This document shows, piece after piece, positions 11,327 to 23,144 of a stretch of DNA of 64,000 nucleotides (positions are counted from its first letter, which is position 1; each line of letters opens with the position of its first letter). Position numbers and translations under genes: made by a program. The notes beneath the pieces are model-generated. The model was not told the origin of the DNA, made no database searches, and saw only the letters and a program-made list of their open reading frames with translations. The DNA is from Desarmillaria ectypa (lineage: Eukaryota > Basidiomycota > Agaricomycetes > Agaricales > Physalacriaceae), in assembly GCA_030407005.1 (NCBI GenBank), contig JAUDYN010000005.1, positions 3,984,417-4,048,416 of the forward strand, read 5' to 3'.

Positions 11327-12040
11327 TTGAGAAATTCTACATAACCTTCATCAGTAAAGCAAATTTCAAGAAGAACAAGGGGGTTCCAGGGTGGATTGAA
11401 TTTCCTACTTAAGTTGCAATTACAGTCATTTTCAAGGTAGAAGTGGATGTCGGCTCCAGGCAATAGCGTGGGAACAATACTTTTTTCTGCACAAGAGGCA
11501 GCACTGGCCGAATAATATTTCACTGGAAGAATGGAAAATCTGGCAATGCAGCACGATAATGACAATCGCTTCCAAAGTTCAGGTGACTAATTTTTGCGAA
11601 ATTTTTATTGCGCCAACCATGCGTATAACAGGAAGGACCCTTTCACATTCTAAGGTTCTGTTTCACACCGCAAATGGAAGAATTTCAGGTGTACTGGAAA
11701 ATCACGAAACTTGATAGGAAGCTCGTCCTGAAACTGGCCTTGTCCGCTATTTTTCCAATTTCGTGACTAGTCAAGTTTATTTTGGTTACGTGATCATTTC
11801 GGTATGGCTGAAATTTCTCCGTTTGCAGTGCGTTTACTACCGCGAGCACTGCCCAAGTTGTCACCAAAAACTTCAAAAACTCTTAGTACATGTGCCATCG
11901 TAACTGAAGACTTTGAGATCGCGATAAGCCAAAGATATATTATATAACACCGGCTGGAACAATGAAAGCGGATGCTTACCTAGCAGCCGATACATAACTA
12001 TCGCAAGACGAACGATATAACGGTAGGTACAACGTCGAAT
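11327..12040. other. Upstream of the F-box gene; no clear gene
   Basis: May hold the first exon and promoter of the F-box gene. On the minus strand an AT-rich TATA-like run sits at 11,935-11,950, upstream of a signal-peptide-like frame (11,685-11,876) that lacks an ATG (see rejected items). Confidence 0.35.
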
Positions 12041-12127
12041 TAATGTCTTTCGCATCAGATGGAGTGACCACGTCCTATCCTCCAAAGAAAACGGGCCACC
12101 TGCTTTATCTTCGTTCCACGCCGCAGC

Positions 12128-13534
12128 CTACCTCTGCCGCATTACCCCTGCATTCACCTTCGACATCCACCCATCAGGGTCATTTTGTATCGACGCCAGA
12201 ACCTCGTCCCTACAAAGCTGATAATGCAGATACGCAGCATACTCCTCTCTTTCACGCGCAATTTCTGTTGCCATCGGTTGAATGGGACACTCAGCAGGAG
12301 AGGCGCACCGTTCATAATAGAAGTCCATTCTTCGCACATCTGATAGACGAGATGATGCAGGCGGTGCGGACCGACAGCATAACACCGCAACGCAGTATCA
12401 GGCAATGACATCAGCATCTCAAGACCGTGTACACACGCAGTTGCGAACCGCATCGGAACATTTCGCATGAGAATACTTGTGACTCCTCTGTGTTGTTTAG
12501 CGAGTCTCCATTCCAATTCAGCTTGCTATTTAAGCTCGAGCAGATTGTCCAGAGGCATCTCTGGAAGACTGAATGGATCTTTTAGGAACGGGATAAGACT
12601 GCCTTCATAGCGAATCACGGGAGGGAGATCGGGACCCCACCGGCAAGTAGCTTGGATGAAAGATGTCATATTAGGCCCTAAGTGTCGGTGATCAGTACTA
12701 TGCCAACTCAGATGTAACACGAAGGTTTACAAGGACCGCGGTCACCCTCTATAGGTTCATTGAACCAATACTGTTTGTCAACAACAGGACTAATACGGTA
12801 CTTCTGTACGGCAGGATGGTTATTATGCTCCTCCACCTTATACAGCGGTCTGTTCTGCAACTCTGGGCTAACATCTTCTTTGAAGAACAAACTACCACTT
12901 GCGAGAAACCTCGCTGCTGGAGGCATGCATAAAGAAAGACCAATTCTTTCAAAACGGCGCCGATTTCCGCGTCGAAGGTATTCAGCCAGCGGTCCTCTAA
13001 CGGAGCGCCCTGTATGTACTGCATGTTGATAAAATCCGTCCTGCAGCGGCTCGAGCGTCGGGGGTCTTGCTTCAAGCGAGAACGCGTGACGTGGGCTTGT
13101 CAAACACTTCTTGGACGTATTCCATAGTGGCTACTTCGCTGGCTGTGGACATGTGCTCGTTATCTACGAGTGAACAAGGAAGCCGTGCGATAGCTTCAGC
13201 TCCGTTGTCAAATCTGAGAAGAAAGAGTTTGTTATACGCTCCTATACAACGTTTAGAAACATGGTCAGGGGTATGATGTGGGACGACCTTGGGCAAGATT
13301 TTCGATCCGAACGCAGCATTGTGCATCAACAGCTGAAGATGCAATGTTCTGGAGAGCGTCGATGTCCAAATGTACATGCGGCCGGCTTCGTTCTAGATGC
13401 TTAAAATTCACAAAAATGGCCGTGGCTGCTTGAAGAGCAAGAGGTTTCATCCGAACGAGAAGGAGCAGAGCTTGGAGGAATCTTGAGCCTGAGCTTGAGG
13501 GTAGTCCTGAGGAACGATGTTTATTCGTGTACAT
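12128..13534 (-). pseudogene. APH-like phosphotransferase pseudogene, copy 2 (best preserved)
   Basis: Minus-strand frames in order give an N-terminal helix (LDIDALQNIASSAVDA), a 46-nt intron (13,254-13,299 region, GTCG..ATAG), a kinase-like N-lobe (YNKLFLLRFDNGAEAIARLP, then ATMEYVQEVF), then GAPLEDRWLNTFDAE, then GSLFFKEDV, and at the C-terminus EEYAAYLHYQLCRDE..DPDGW. This is the usual order of fungal APH-domain proteins, which resemble aminoglycoside and choline kinases. Lesions are a TGA where Trp is expected after RVLA (about 13,074), a frameshift just after it, and another before GSLFF (about 12,895). CpG is abundant here, e.g. six CG in 13,021-13,080. The substrate is unknown. Confidence 0.75.
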
Positions 13535-13923
13535 GGATACTAGAACTGCAGAGAACGCACCCGTAATCTAGGCTGTACACGTGCCCCTTCTCGTCCGTTG
13601 TAGTGCCACCCCCCATCGTCGGGCGTATTTTTGTTGCAGTGATGCCTTCATGTATAGTGTCTGCCATGCAGTGAAGAGCTTCCTTCGACGACGCGTCGGC
13701 TTTGGTTACGAGTCCAGAATTTACGGAGGATCCGTTCCTTATGCACGCAAGTTTCTTGGGACTTCATGGGAGTGTGTTGGCAGGATACGGGTGACGGACT
13801 TATCGGTACGGGCATGATCACGCCTTATGCGTTACACTGCACGTGTCCATGGACCCTTCTACGTAGTACGTACATTCGTTATCCCTCAGTCTTGACCGAG
13901 GAGTACGTCTTTTCCTTTTGTCG
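13535..13923. other. Upstream DNA of APH-like copy 2
   Basis: The first about 130 bp (to about 13,670) aligns with 56,820-56,990 in inverted orientation, e.g. 'gtagtgccacccccc' versus the reverse complement of 'ggagtgtggcactat'. The homologous unit therefore includes the 5' flank of the APH-like gene. The rest is unassigned. Confidence 0.5.
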
Positions 13924-14374
13924 TAAAAACGGGGGATCAGTTCGTTCCCAGTTAGTACATGCGCGGTGTCAGGCCAATAGTATTGGGCTTGGCCGAGCTC
14001 TGCAAACGCATGCAGATGTACACTACTGTACCTACTTGTATACTAAATGCTATTTTTACTAGAATCTTCTACAGCTTTCCTAATACTTCTCCCTTGTTGT
14101 AACGAGAGCGAGGAGAACGTAGAAAGGATGGTAAAATACTACCTCTCGAGCAAGAGGTGTCCTACTTGAATACATTTTGTACTACTTCTAGAACTTACTA
14201 CGAAATACTATGTATGTCCACTTTTACAGTCCAAAGTTGATCCAGCTGAGTAAGCCAATCCTTCGAGTACATTCTAGTACTTGCTCGGGATTGCTATCCC
14301 AACATCCCTTAATCAGCAAGTTCGGCATGATGCCAGATTGCTATCATCTCGGCTCAACTATCAAATTCCAACAC
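13924..14374 (+). repeat. Repeat R1, copy carrying a solo LTR
   Basis: Counterpart of 5,228-5,467. The two are collinear except for the 210-bp LTR and its 5-bp duplication in this copy. Confidence 0.85.
14095..14304 (-). mobile_element. Solo LTR of the copia-1 family
   Basis: 210 bp, ending TGTTG..CAACA (both 5'-TG and 3'-CA), nearly the same sequence as the copia-1 LTR at 58,488-58,699. It is flanked by the direct repeat tccct (14,090-14,094 and 14,305-14,309). The empty paralogous site at 5,400-5,404 confirms both boundaries. Orientation is minus if named after copia-1. Solo LTRs form by recombination between the two LTRs of a full element. Confidence 0.93.
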
Positions 14375-14884
14375 CTTTTATATATCATATTTCTCACTTG
14401 CTCATCTATGTACCCTGGTTAAGACTGACTCGTGTATTCATGTAGGTACAAGGCTATCAAGAGTACGTTACGATTTGCTGAATAGCAACAACATAGCGAT
14501 CGTTCGGAACAAATCGCAAGTACGCGTGACCCCGTCTCGAATCCCCCGGATGTTCTGTTTTCCAAGACCAAAGTAAACTCCCGTTTCGGGCATTCCAAGA
14601 GATTCCCGTGTGGTCTGTACCATCAACAAATGTGCCTCGCCTAAATGTTCAATTCAAGGGCATTTCACACATACTTCCTATATCGCCTGACCATTCCCTA
14701 TAAAGCGTTTGGCAGTAGACCCACGGTTTCACCGTTCTTCTGAGGTTCCCGGGTCCCAATTATGGCTGTCCGAGTCCGGGCTCAGTTATGCGGCCACTTA
14801 AAAACCAGCTATCCAAAGGACAGACGTCCAAAGAAGCTGCTGGTTTAAATACATCCGTAACACAAATCAGGGAACTCATACCCC

Positions 14885-17129
14885 ATGGTCCTCCTCTTCG
14901 TTTTCCTTGCCATATTCTCATGCTCAAGCACGCTTGGTGCGATATATGAAAGGTTCGATGACGTTCCGACCCAGGACTTTAATTACATTATCGTCGGAGG
15001 TCAGTCAGTATTGCGAACCACACTAGGCTACTTGTCCGCTAACATCGAGGTCAAGGTGGAACCGCAGGGAACGTACTCACGAATCGGTTGACAGAGGATT
15101 CCAATGTCTCCGTCCTTGTTCTCGAAGCCGGCCTATCGTTCGTCTCCCGCATACTTTCTCTACGCTGTTATTAACTAACCTTCATCCAGGACATCCGATG
15201 TCCTCCTCTCTGAGGTCCCTTTCTTTGGCCCTCGCTTGGTTCCGGGAACGCCCTGGGACTGGAACTTCACCACGACCGAGCAACCGGGATTTAAAGGACG
15301 CTCTGTTCTGCTGCCTCGAGGCTTTGGATTAGGGGGAAGTAGTGCTGTTAGTATGTCATCTCCTTTTCCTTGATGTAAAATACAATGGCCGACGTGTTAT
15401 TAAGATAGCATGGTTTACATGCGTGGTTCCTCTCAAGATTACGACCGTTATGCCTGGGTTAGTGATGACGATGCATGGGGATGGGATGATTTACAGCCGT
15501 ACTTTCGAAAGGTAAATCGTTGGCTTTCTTCTTGCTACTCACCAAGCCCACTCCACTACGACAGAATGAACGCTTCGTGGCTCCAGCCGATAACCACGAC
15601 ATAACGGGTCAATTTGACCCTGCAGTCCACAGCTTCAATGGCATCAACTCTGTGTCTCTGCCCGGATCCTCATGAGGTACTGACAACCGCGTCATTCAGA
15701 CAACGGCCGAATTACCTGATGAGTTCCCTTTCAATGTGGATTATAACTCTGGGTATCACCTGGGCATTGGTGAGGATTACTGTCGAGCTTGAGGCTGAGG
15801 CTAATAATGGACAGGATGGACACTGAGCACTATCGGAAATGGGACTCGAAGCAGCTCGCGGACATCCTATCTTGCTCCTGAGTATCTTGAAAGGCCAAAT
15901 CTGCATGTTCTGGTTCACGCACATGTCACTCGGATCCTCCGGTCTGCTACAGAGAGCCTGGATAATTCGCCTGTGTTTAATGCTGTCGAGTTCACTCAGA
16001 ACGTTGGAGGTAAAACAATTTCCTGCCGTAATCTGTTGTCTGATGCATCTTCATCGCCTAGTATCCAACCATGCCCTCGCGCCTCCGAGTCTCCAGGAGA
16101 TTATTCTCTCCGCAGGCTCCATCGGAACCCCACATATTCTCCTGCATTCAGATATCGGCAACAGCACCGAACTCGCAGCGCTCGGAATCCCATCAACTCT
16201 CCACCTCCCCGATGTCGGCAAGAACATGATGGACCACTCAGGAGTGTCCATGCTCTTCTCCGTTAACAGCACCAATACGATTGAGAACATGTATTCCAGG
16301 AACACCACCTTCCAAAGGGAGGCCCTGGCTGAGTGGCAGGCTTCCAAGACAGGTTACTTGACAGCCGGCATAGCGAATCAACTGGGATTTTTTCGCATCC
16401 CTGAAGATGCGCGTGTGCTGGAAGGGGAACCATGTGCGGGGAATGAGACGGCACATTACGAGTTGATCTTTATGGTGTGTAGTGCATCAACATGGGTTCG
16501 GGAAATTTTAACGTTTCTACCGCAGAATGGCTATAGCTGGGAACCTATTCCTGAAACAGGAAACTTTTTTAGGATTTTGACCGCCGCTCTGTGCCCTCTA
16601 TCCCGTATGTCCACTATTTAACCATGGCTTGTGGTTATTGATGATTCTCACCCATATAGGCGGAACCGTCACCATCAACAGCACGAACCCCTTGGACCCA
16701 CCATTGATCAACCCAAATTATCTCTCACATCCACAAGACCTGGCCATCTTGCAGTACGCCGTAGCCAGTGCGCAAAAATTCGTCACTCCCCCAGTATGGG
16801 ATGGCTATATTCTCGACACATTGAGCAGTACTACAGAGGACAGCATTAGGAGTAGTTCTCTTAGCATGTACCATCCGGTAGGTACAGCAAGCATGTCTCC
16901 CGCCAGTGCAGATTGGGGAGTCGTGGACCCGGATCTGAAGTTGAAAGGAGCCAGAGGCGTAAGGATTGTCGATGCTTCGATTATGGTGTGTTTGTTTTCT
17001 TAGTAGCCCCCGTTGCGAGCTTAACTCATCGCTCTTTGATAGCCGTTCGTACCTGCAGGACATATTCAGGCGGCTGTGTATGTCATTGCCGAGAGGGCGG
17101 CAGATTTGATTAAATCGGACAGTGTGTAA
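14885..17129 (+). pseudogene. GMC oxidoreductase, aryl-alcohol-oxidase-like; complete but for one in-frame TGA
   Basis: Ten exons: 14885-14999, 15056-15137, 15190-15350, 15405-15511, 15565-15769, 15815-16009, 16062-16474, 16526-16604, 16660-16985, 17043-17129. All splice phases agree and give 589 codons. A signal peptide (about residues 1-18) precedes the FAD loop (IIVGGGTAGNV, about 35-45), then the GMC signatures GLGGSSAVNSMVYMRGSS and ILSAGSIGTPHILLHS. The catalytic histidines are H524 (MYHPVGTASM) and H568 (PFVPAGHIQAA), 44 residues apart as in aryl-alcohol oxidase. Secreted AA3_2 enzymes oxidise aryl or primary alcohols with O2 and supply H2O2 for lignocellulose attack. The only lesion is TGA at 15673-15675 (codon 192, after SLPGSS). 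An intron cannot remove it, because the nearest GT..AG pair leaves only 23 nt. It may be a recent pseudogene, a polymorphism or a sequence error. Confidence 0.9.
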
Positions 17130-17653
17130 CGTTAGTCGAAAGTTCTGACGGAATATAAGACCTAGAGGCTTCGAATATCAGTATAGGACAACATCATGGG
17201 TGTATTCAAGCATGACAGAATAAAAGCTACATGGTGTTCCGTTCACATGTAAAGCATGAAGCATCCGCTTCAAGTTCTATCTCATGTGAAGGAACGTTCG
17301 ACAGCTAGTAACCGATTCCTTAGGAATATCACAAACATTTCCACTTGCACCTTTACCAGGTTACATTCATGTCGGACCTTGTTCGCTTCATCCTGGGAGG
17401 TTTCTCGTCTCGAATATTTGTAGTCTGTGACCTGACGGCTGAACAGGAGACCTATCAGGTGAATCTAGTCATTCGCGTGCTTCGCATAGCAGTCAATACT
17501 GTACCAGATTCCTGCTTCCCTACATCCCGCCAGAACTTTACAAGATCTCTTTCTCCGTCGTGTAGACTGTATTTTACCACGATTCACTGCAAAGCGTCAA
17601 ATGATTCATAAGGCCACTGCCGTGTATTATTCTTGGCGGGCCGTTCAGTAACT
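17130..17653. other. Intergenic between two GMC copies
   Basis: 3' flank of the long GMC copy and promoter region of the next. No other gene recognised. Confidence 0.35.
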
Positions 17654-18235
17654 ATGCACCTCAGGCATTCCTGCTTTTTACTCCTTGCGTTATGCTCCCG
17701 CGTGCTCGGGGCGATATACGAAAGGCTCGAGGAGCTTCTGACTATCGATTTTTATTTCATTATTGTCGGAGGTACATGCCATTGTTTGATTTTTTATGCC
17801 GTACGCTCATACATGTCAAAGTGGAACGGCAGAAAACGTCATTGCGAACCGTCTCATGGAGGTCCTGGATGTATCTGTTCTTGTTCTCGAAGCGGGTGGA
17901 TTGTGAGCTTACCCTCCTTTAGTCTGTTCAATATTTCACTTTTGCTGGTAGTACAGCCGATGTTCTCCTTTCTCAAGTACCTTTTTTCCCCCTCGTGTAG
18001 TGCCGGGAACGGTTTGGGACTGAAACTTCGCCACGACTGAGCAGCTAGGGTTGAACGGACGCTCTGTACTGTTTCCTCGAGGATTTGGACTGGAGGAAGC
18101 AGTGCTGTCAGTATGTTCCGAACCTTTGGATGCTAAAGTTTCTTAGTTGAATGCAAACCCAGACACTATGTTTTATACCCGTGGTTCATCTCAAGATTAC
18201 GACCGTTATTCCCAAATCAGTGGTGACTCGCCAAT
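17654..18235 (+). pseudogene. GMC oxidoreductase, decayed 5' fragment (exons 1-4)
   Basis: Exon 1 (17654-17771) starts MHLRHSCFLLLALC and ends FIIVGG. Exon 2 (from about 17,825) encodes the FAD loop G-T-A-E-N and ends EAGGL, but a base is missing at its acceptor. Exon 3 (from about 17,957) begins ADVLLSQVPFF and then hits a TAG and frame shifts. Exon 4 shows FYTRGSSQDYDRY and then loses similarity at about 18,235. It is 500 bp downstream of the long copy on the same strand, so it is most likely a tandem duplicate. Confidence 0.8.
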
Positions 18236-19414
18236 TGATCTATGAGGAAATTTGTCACAGCTCAACGAATTACCGCCGCCACAAAGTGGACATAATTGGG
18301 AGGGTACCTGGTGAATCAGTTAGTCAGGTTTGACAAAAATAAAATTGATTTGAAGAAAAGATTAGATGCTATGTGACTGCAAGCGAACTTTCGAGTTGAT
18401 TAGAAGGAAGTCAACATCAACGGAGAACTTCCTCGACATGAAGTCTACCTCTGGTTCTAAATCTATATGCTCCTTCCACTCCGCTCACTCGTCCAAATCC
18501 TCCAGAACTATTCCCCTTCCTAAACCTGCTCCCACCCGTGAACTGCCTCCTATGTCAGCGCCTATTATAGTCCTCTCCTAGACGTCCAAGGAGGATAAGA
18601 GGAACACTATTTTTCGTCATCGAACCAGAATGGGACCAAAACCCGGACGATGATGTGCCTTTCCAATTCGTTCCCAGAGAGGCTGTTCCTACAGGCAAGC
18701 AGAGGGCTTGCATGGATGTTTTTAGTCACTGCATGTCGTTGTCGCCACGGTCCGTTTCCAATCCAGAACTGTTGGCTACGTTTGCCATTGAAGGTGCCGG
18801 GTATTGAGTGTCTAGGGATTTCCATGTGCCCCTTTTATCAAGTTGTGCATAGTATCATGTTATATCACTTCACCTATAGCTAACACAGGTTGCAGGACGG
18901 CTTTCCCCGAAATGCAATATATATTTCAAACTAGGTTTGCTGTGTTCGGAATGCATCAATTTGACAAACGACGATTCACTGCTCGGCTAGTGAACAGATA
19001 CTCTGAATTCGCCCAGCAGTACAACCAGTTTCAAGTTAGGGTCAGTCCTTTTTTCCGACATTGTGCCATACAAACCCGAGTGTGAACAAATCCACCATGA
19101 CATCGGTATTCTCGAACCGAAATTTCTACTACGCGCTGAAAGACTGCTGAATCTCGCGCTATGGCTGTCGATCGTAAGACAAGATGATCTGGGGAAGACA
19201 AAAGTGCTCGAAACGTTTTCTGGGGTAGACCAGCGGCAGCTAATTTTCGCTAATGGTCTGTCGGGGTAAATTTCGAATGGGAAAGGTCAGCATAAACACG
19301 AAGACGAAGTCCAGCTGGCATTTACAACGGGTGATACACATTTTTCGAGAAAGTTAGAGAGGGCAATTTCCCATGTCGCAGCGATAAAACAGAGATGAAT
19401 GGTGCGAAGCATAG
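18236..19414 (+). other. Unrecognised open segments, possible exons or gene relic
   Basis: Two plus-strand stretches look composition-wise like coding sequence. 18,607-18,810 is open (includes DDDVPFQFVPREAV) and ends in TGA. 18,890-19,040 includes MQYIFQTRFAVFGMHQFDKR and is preceded by a plausible acceptor (TTGCAG). No ATG-led, splice-consistent gene could be built and no family is recognised. The segment lies between the GMC relics and the 3' end of the convergent NTPase gene. Confidence 0.3.
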
Positions 19415-22400
19415 CTAGTTAGGATCTATCTCAGCATCCAAATCACTCGCATAAGGCCCTTCAATAATCACTGCCTCATCGCCATACGTGATCCCTGGTG
19501 TCAATTCCATCTCTCTGGCTTCTGGGGCGACGCCAACGCCTGGAAGATCAGGGGCCCAATCAAAGCACTCCGGACCAAGGCTCCAGAACGGCTTCATTTT
19601 CTTGAGAAGTCGAAGAGACTCGGGTTTCCGGTATGGGTGCTCATAGATTATTCCCCTCGAAGCTAGCATCCCAGCATATTTAAACTTCTCGTCTTCTTTG
19701 ATAACTTTGTAGACCGAAGGTGAACAGCCAGATATTATGATCGTATACCGGGGGTGTGCCTCGATAAATTTCTTGCTCGGCCTCATGGGCTGACTCTTCG
19801 TACGCGGAGCAGGTACAATTACCTTCGAGGGGGTGTTTCGTATTTCAGTCGGTGGTTCTTGATCCGTTGGCATCGTCGGTGACTCTGGAGGTGATGGTGT
19901 CGCTGGACGTTTCCCAATGATGCCGAGCTGCATCAAGATGGCAACATAAGGCACATCAACATCCTTGTCCTCTTTGATCCAAAATCTAAATGCTTCAGCA
20001 CTGATAGTATAATTCTTCCTCTCAGCATTCAGCTTGTCCTTGACCGAGATAAAAACACCTGAGCGATGAAACTCAGAGAGCGGCAAGCGGTCGACATCAA
20101 AGTCAGGTCTTTTAGTCAGGTCTTTGGGAACGATGAGAAGAGGAAGGAAGATATCGAAGACGGGGTTTCCAGGGGAGCCCATATATGCCAGGCCACGTAT
20201 GAACGCCGCAAGACCAGATCCTGAATTGATAGCATCAGGAGCTGCCGCGCGCCCAAAGTGGGTGAAGTACACGTATGCGTATTTGAACGCCTCTGCAAAA
20301 GTCTCTCCTCCAACACAATTATCAGGTGTGCTCTGCAAAACCACATTGAGATGGTTAGGCTGTAGAAGTTCAGGCAAGTAGTCCAACAGGCGCATAGGTC
20401 GGGAATAGACGGCCTTGCCATCACGATGGGCATAGGACATCGGAGGATGTATCTTGTTCAGCATTAATGTATGTATGGCCGCATCCCAAGCCAACGTAAG
20501 GAGAAGTCGGCTGACAAGTTCACCCCGTTCACCCTTGCTAATGAGATTTTCTTCAAGAAGGCGATAAATGACGTCTACCGGGTCGACAAGCTCCTCATAG
20601 GTGGAAATGGCAGCAGCTTCTGCCAAGATGGGCTCCGAGGGATTTCCGGACCTCATATACTCTCTATGTTCCGGCACAGAGAATGCCACTCGCATGTGAC
20701 CTCTCACCATCTCCTGTTGTAAACGGCGAGCCTTCTCTCGGCGAGGCTCGTATTCAATCATGACCCTGATATCTACAAGGGCCATCTTGAACACATCCAG
20801 CTCTCCACCCTGGGCGGCCTTATCCAACGCCTTAGTCGTAGGCTGATCCTGATGAATTCCGAACTTGGGAGTTGGAGTGCAATCCTTATGCGTCAACTTG
20901 GTTCGAGCCAAAAAAATGAGCCAGTGTTCTTTAGCTCCGCCAGCAAGCATTGCATGCCACCTAAAACATCAAGTCAGTGCAACCGAGGTAGAGGAACGTA
21001 AAGACCTACATCGGCCGTCCAAAGCGAGCAAGATGTTGGATGCTCCCTATGCGTTCAAACGTCAACCCAGGATCGTTGTATCGGACATCCGCATAGACAT
21101 CAAAAGGGAGAATGGTGAAGGGTGCGGGCAACTTGGCTGCCATGTCGATCGCCCGGGCTGATATCTGGTCGGACTTGGGTCGACCCAGTAAGCTCAGCGC
21201 CCCAGTGGTTGACATGAAGATGATAAAATGGTTGGAGCCTGTGAGATCAGCCATCGCTGAACACAAAACGTCGTAGTTGTTTCGTTCGCTGGGACCATTA
21301 GGGGCTAAGGTATGAGCCTCGTCGATATAAATCAAGAGTTTCAACTTGTCCTTCGAGACGACCTTCAACATGTCGATCAAGTCCCGGTATGCCTTGTTCG
21401 TATCCCGAACCAGTTTCTCCTTCAGATCTTTGAGAACCGGTTGCGAAACTACACCCTCGGGTTCCAACTATGAGTACATCAGCATCGCACATGCAGCGGG
21501 AAAGATGAATCTCACCTGTCGAGCCTCCCTCACAATGTTGTCATATAGAATCTCACGATTATTGCCTGTAGCCAAATAATTTTTCCAGCGGAGTGCTGTA
21601 TCCCATCCGAGTTCGTTTCCTACTAGTGTCTTGAGCGCTTCCCGAACCTTCTTGAAGAGGATGTACAGGAAAGACAAGTACCGAATATGGAGATACCTGC
21701 CAGAAGAAACCAAGTAACTGCGAAGTTCAGCGTCTGGGTCAGGATATGCTGTGGCCAAATCAGATGCGACGATAGATTTTTTTAAAAAAAAAAGGACACA
21801 CGGGCTCCAACACTGAACCTATCTGTCTCTCTGATATTGATAGGAATAGTGAAGACCTGCGTCGCCATTTCATGCACTGTTCGCGATTTCCCTGTGCCCG
21901 AGCTTTGAATCATTGCACCGATGCATCCATAATCCGACGTTTGGAACGCGAGGTAGTTGTCGATTTCGGCGATGATGGCTGCAGGATAATCGCCGATGTA
22001 CTCTGATTCCCATGATTGTACAGCCGCAGTCGCCAGATTGCCTTTTGTATCACCTACCATGAGGGGCAGAGTCAGCGCGCAAAAAAAGCAAAATGAAGTT
22101 GAGGACGTACTACTCGCAAGTACACCCATCGTCTGAGGCAGCCGGATGGCACCTAGAAGATGATCCCGAGTCAGCTTTGCAGACGGTTGGTAGGTAGATA
22201 TACCTACTAAGTCTGAAAAGATCACGAACATTCTGGTGTGTATTTTCCTGATCGCACACCTTACGTGCAGCGTTCAGAACAACGTCGAAAAATTCTTCTT
22301 CGGTCTGTAGGAGTCTTTGTAGGGAATTATTGCTGATTTTATCAATGTCTATCTCCGCCTTCTTTAAATTCCCTGCGCCTCTCAGCAATCGTTCCGTGAA

Positions 22401-22640
22401 CATCACTAGATACAGCAATTTCGTCTTGTCGAAAGGATCGTCCCGTAAAACCGTTGGAAGTTCTTCACGTGAATAGGCTAAATGGATATCAACAATGCTC
22501 TGAACCTCTTCTGGGGTGAGTCGTTCATCGAGAAGTAACGGGGGAGAAGAACGTTTGCCCGGAGGAGAGTCATCCGCCAAGGAGATATCATTGTCAGAGC
22601 GCGAGTGTTTGGTAGAAGAACTTCCGCCTTGGTAGTCCAT
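19415..22640 (-). CDS. Large P-loop NTPase, six exons, 983 aa
   Basis: Exons on the minus strand: 22208-22640, 22111-22152, 21814-22053, 21516-21748, 21010-21467, 19415-20960. Introns are 55, 57, 65, 48 and 49 nt; every phase agrees and the frame is open to TAG at 19415. ATG at 22640 (MDYQGGSSSTKHS). The N-terminus is Ser-rich and charged. A Walker A lies at about 207-215 (IQSSGTGKS, Lys214), a Walker B at about 360-368 (LLIYIDEAH, Asp365-Glu366), and a strand FIIFMST that may be sensor 1. The 515-residue C-terminal part is helical and has a Pro-rich linker (SPPESPTMPTDQEPP). It is consistent with the AAA/STAND-like NTPases expanded in mushroom genomes, some of which resemble the NTPase part of CR (Crinkler-type) proteins; that link is a guess. 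No signal peptide or membrane segment. It is the only clearly undamaged large gene here and abuts the repeat compartment. Confidence 0.88.
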
Positions 22641-22781
22641 GATAGATAAAGAAAGATAGGAAAATCGTTCACGAAAGGTGAAAAGATCGTAACCTTGCCA
22701 CGTGATTGCAGGGCCACAGCCACCCACGTGCAAGCGTGTACCGTGATCAGTTTCGTTATGATACTTGCATTCAGTCCTGGT

Positions 22782-23144
22782 TTATTTGCTGCTGTCAAGA
22801 GGGATATTAAATATGCCACGACCCACGGACACTGCTAGCCTCCGAGCAATAGCGAGAATGACAAGAAAGTCGGAGTTAGGTTCGACTGGAATGGTTTCAT
22901 CAAAAAGGATTAAAAACAGTACTGCAAGGTCGTTGCTCAGTTCAACAAGGATGCCTACAACCACACCATTGCTGAGGCGGCTTATAGAAGCAAGTCTTAT
23001 TTGATCTGCGCTGAGTTTCTCTTCCTGGTCATGCAAGACAAGGAGTTGGATACTGGGACCTGCAGTGCAGAAGGTTTCAACGGGAAGGTCGCGGAAGAAT
23101 TCAGACAAGGGATGTGATAAAAAAGGTATGTTCCCTTTTGCCAC
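22782..23144 (-). other. 120-codon frame, present in both arms, unrecognised
   Basis: Open on the minus strand from a GTG (no ATG) to TGA. The same frame is open at 63,593-63,955 with a few changes (e.g. D to N and E to K). It contains hydrophobic strands such as LAVLFLILFDE and resembles no family I know. It lies about 140 bp upstream of the NTPase start on the same strand. It could be an exon of a decayed gene or simply an open stretch kept because the duplication is recent. Confidence 0.3.

Noticed and set aside
11685..11876. Minus-strand frame with a signal-peptide-like start (KFLVTTWAVLAVVNA) below a TATA-like run
   Set aside because: It has no ATG (opens at TTG) and no in-frame upstream ATG or supported splice; too weak for a gene call.
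15673..15699. A short intron removing the TGA in the GMC gene
   Set aside because: The only GT..AG pair there spans 23 nt, below workable intron size, and would not restore normal GMC alignment length.
19415..22640. Calling the NTPase a Crinkler effector or anti-transposon protein
   Set aside because: No header domain, signal peptide or nuclease motif is visible; only the P-loop core is supported.
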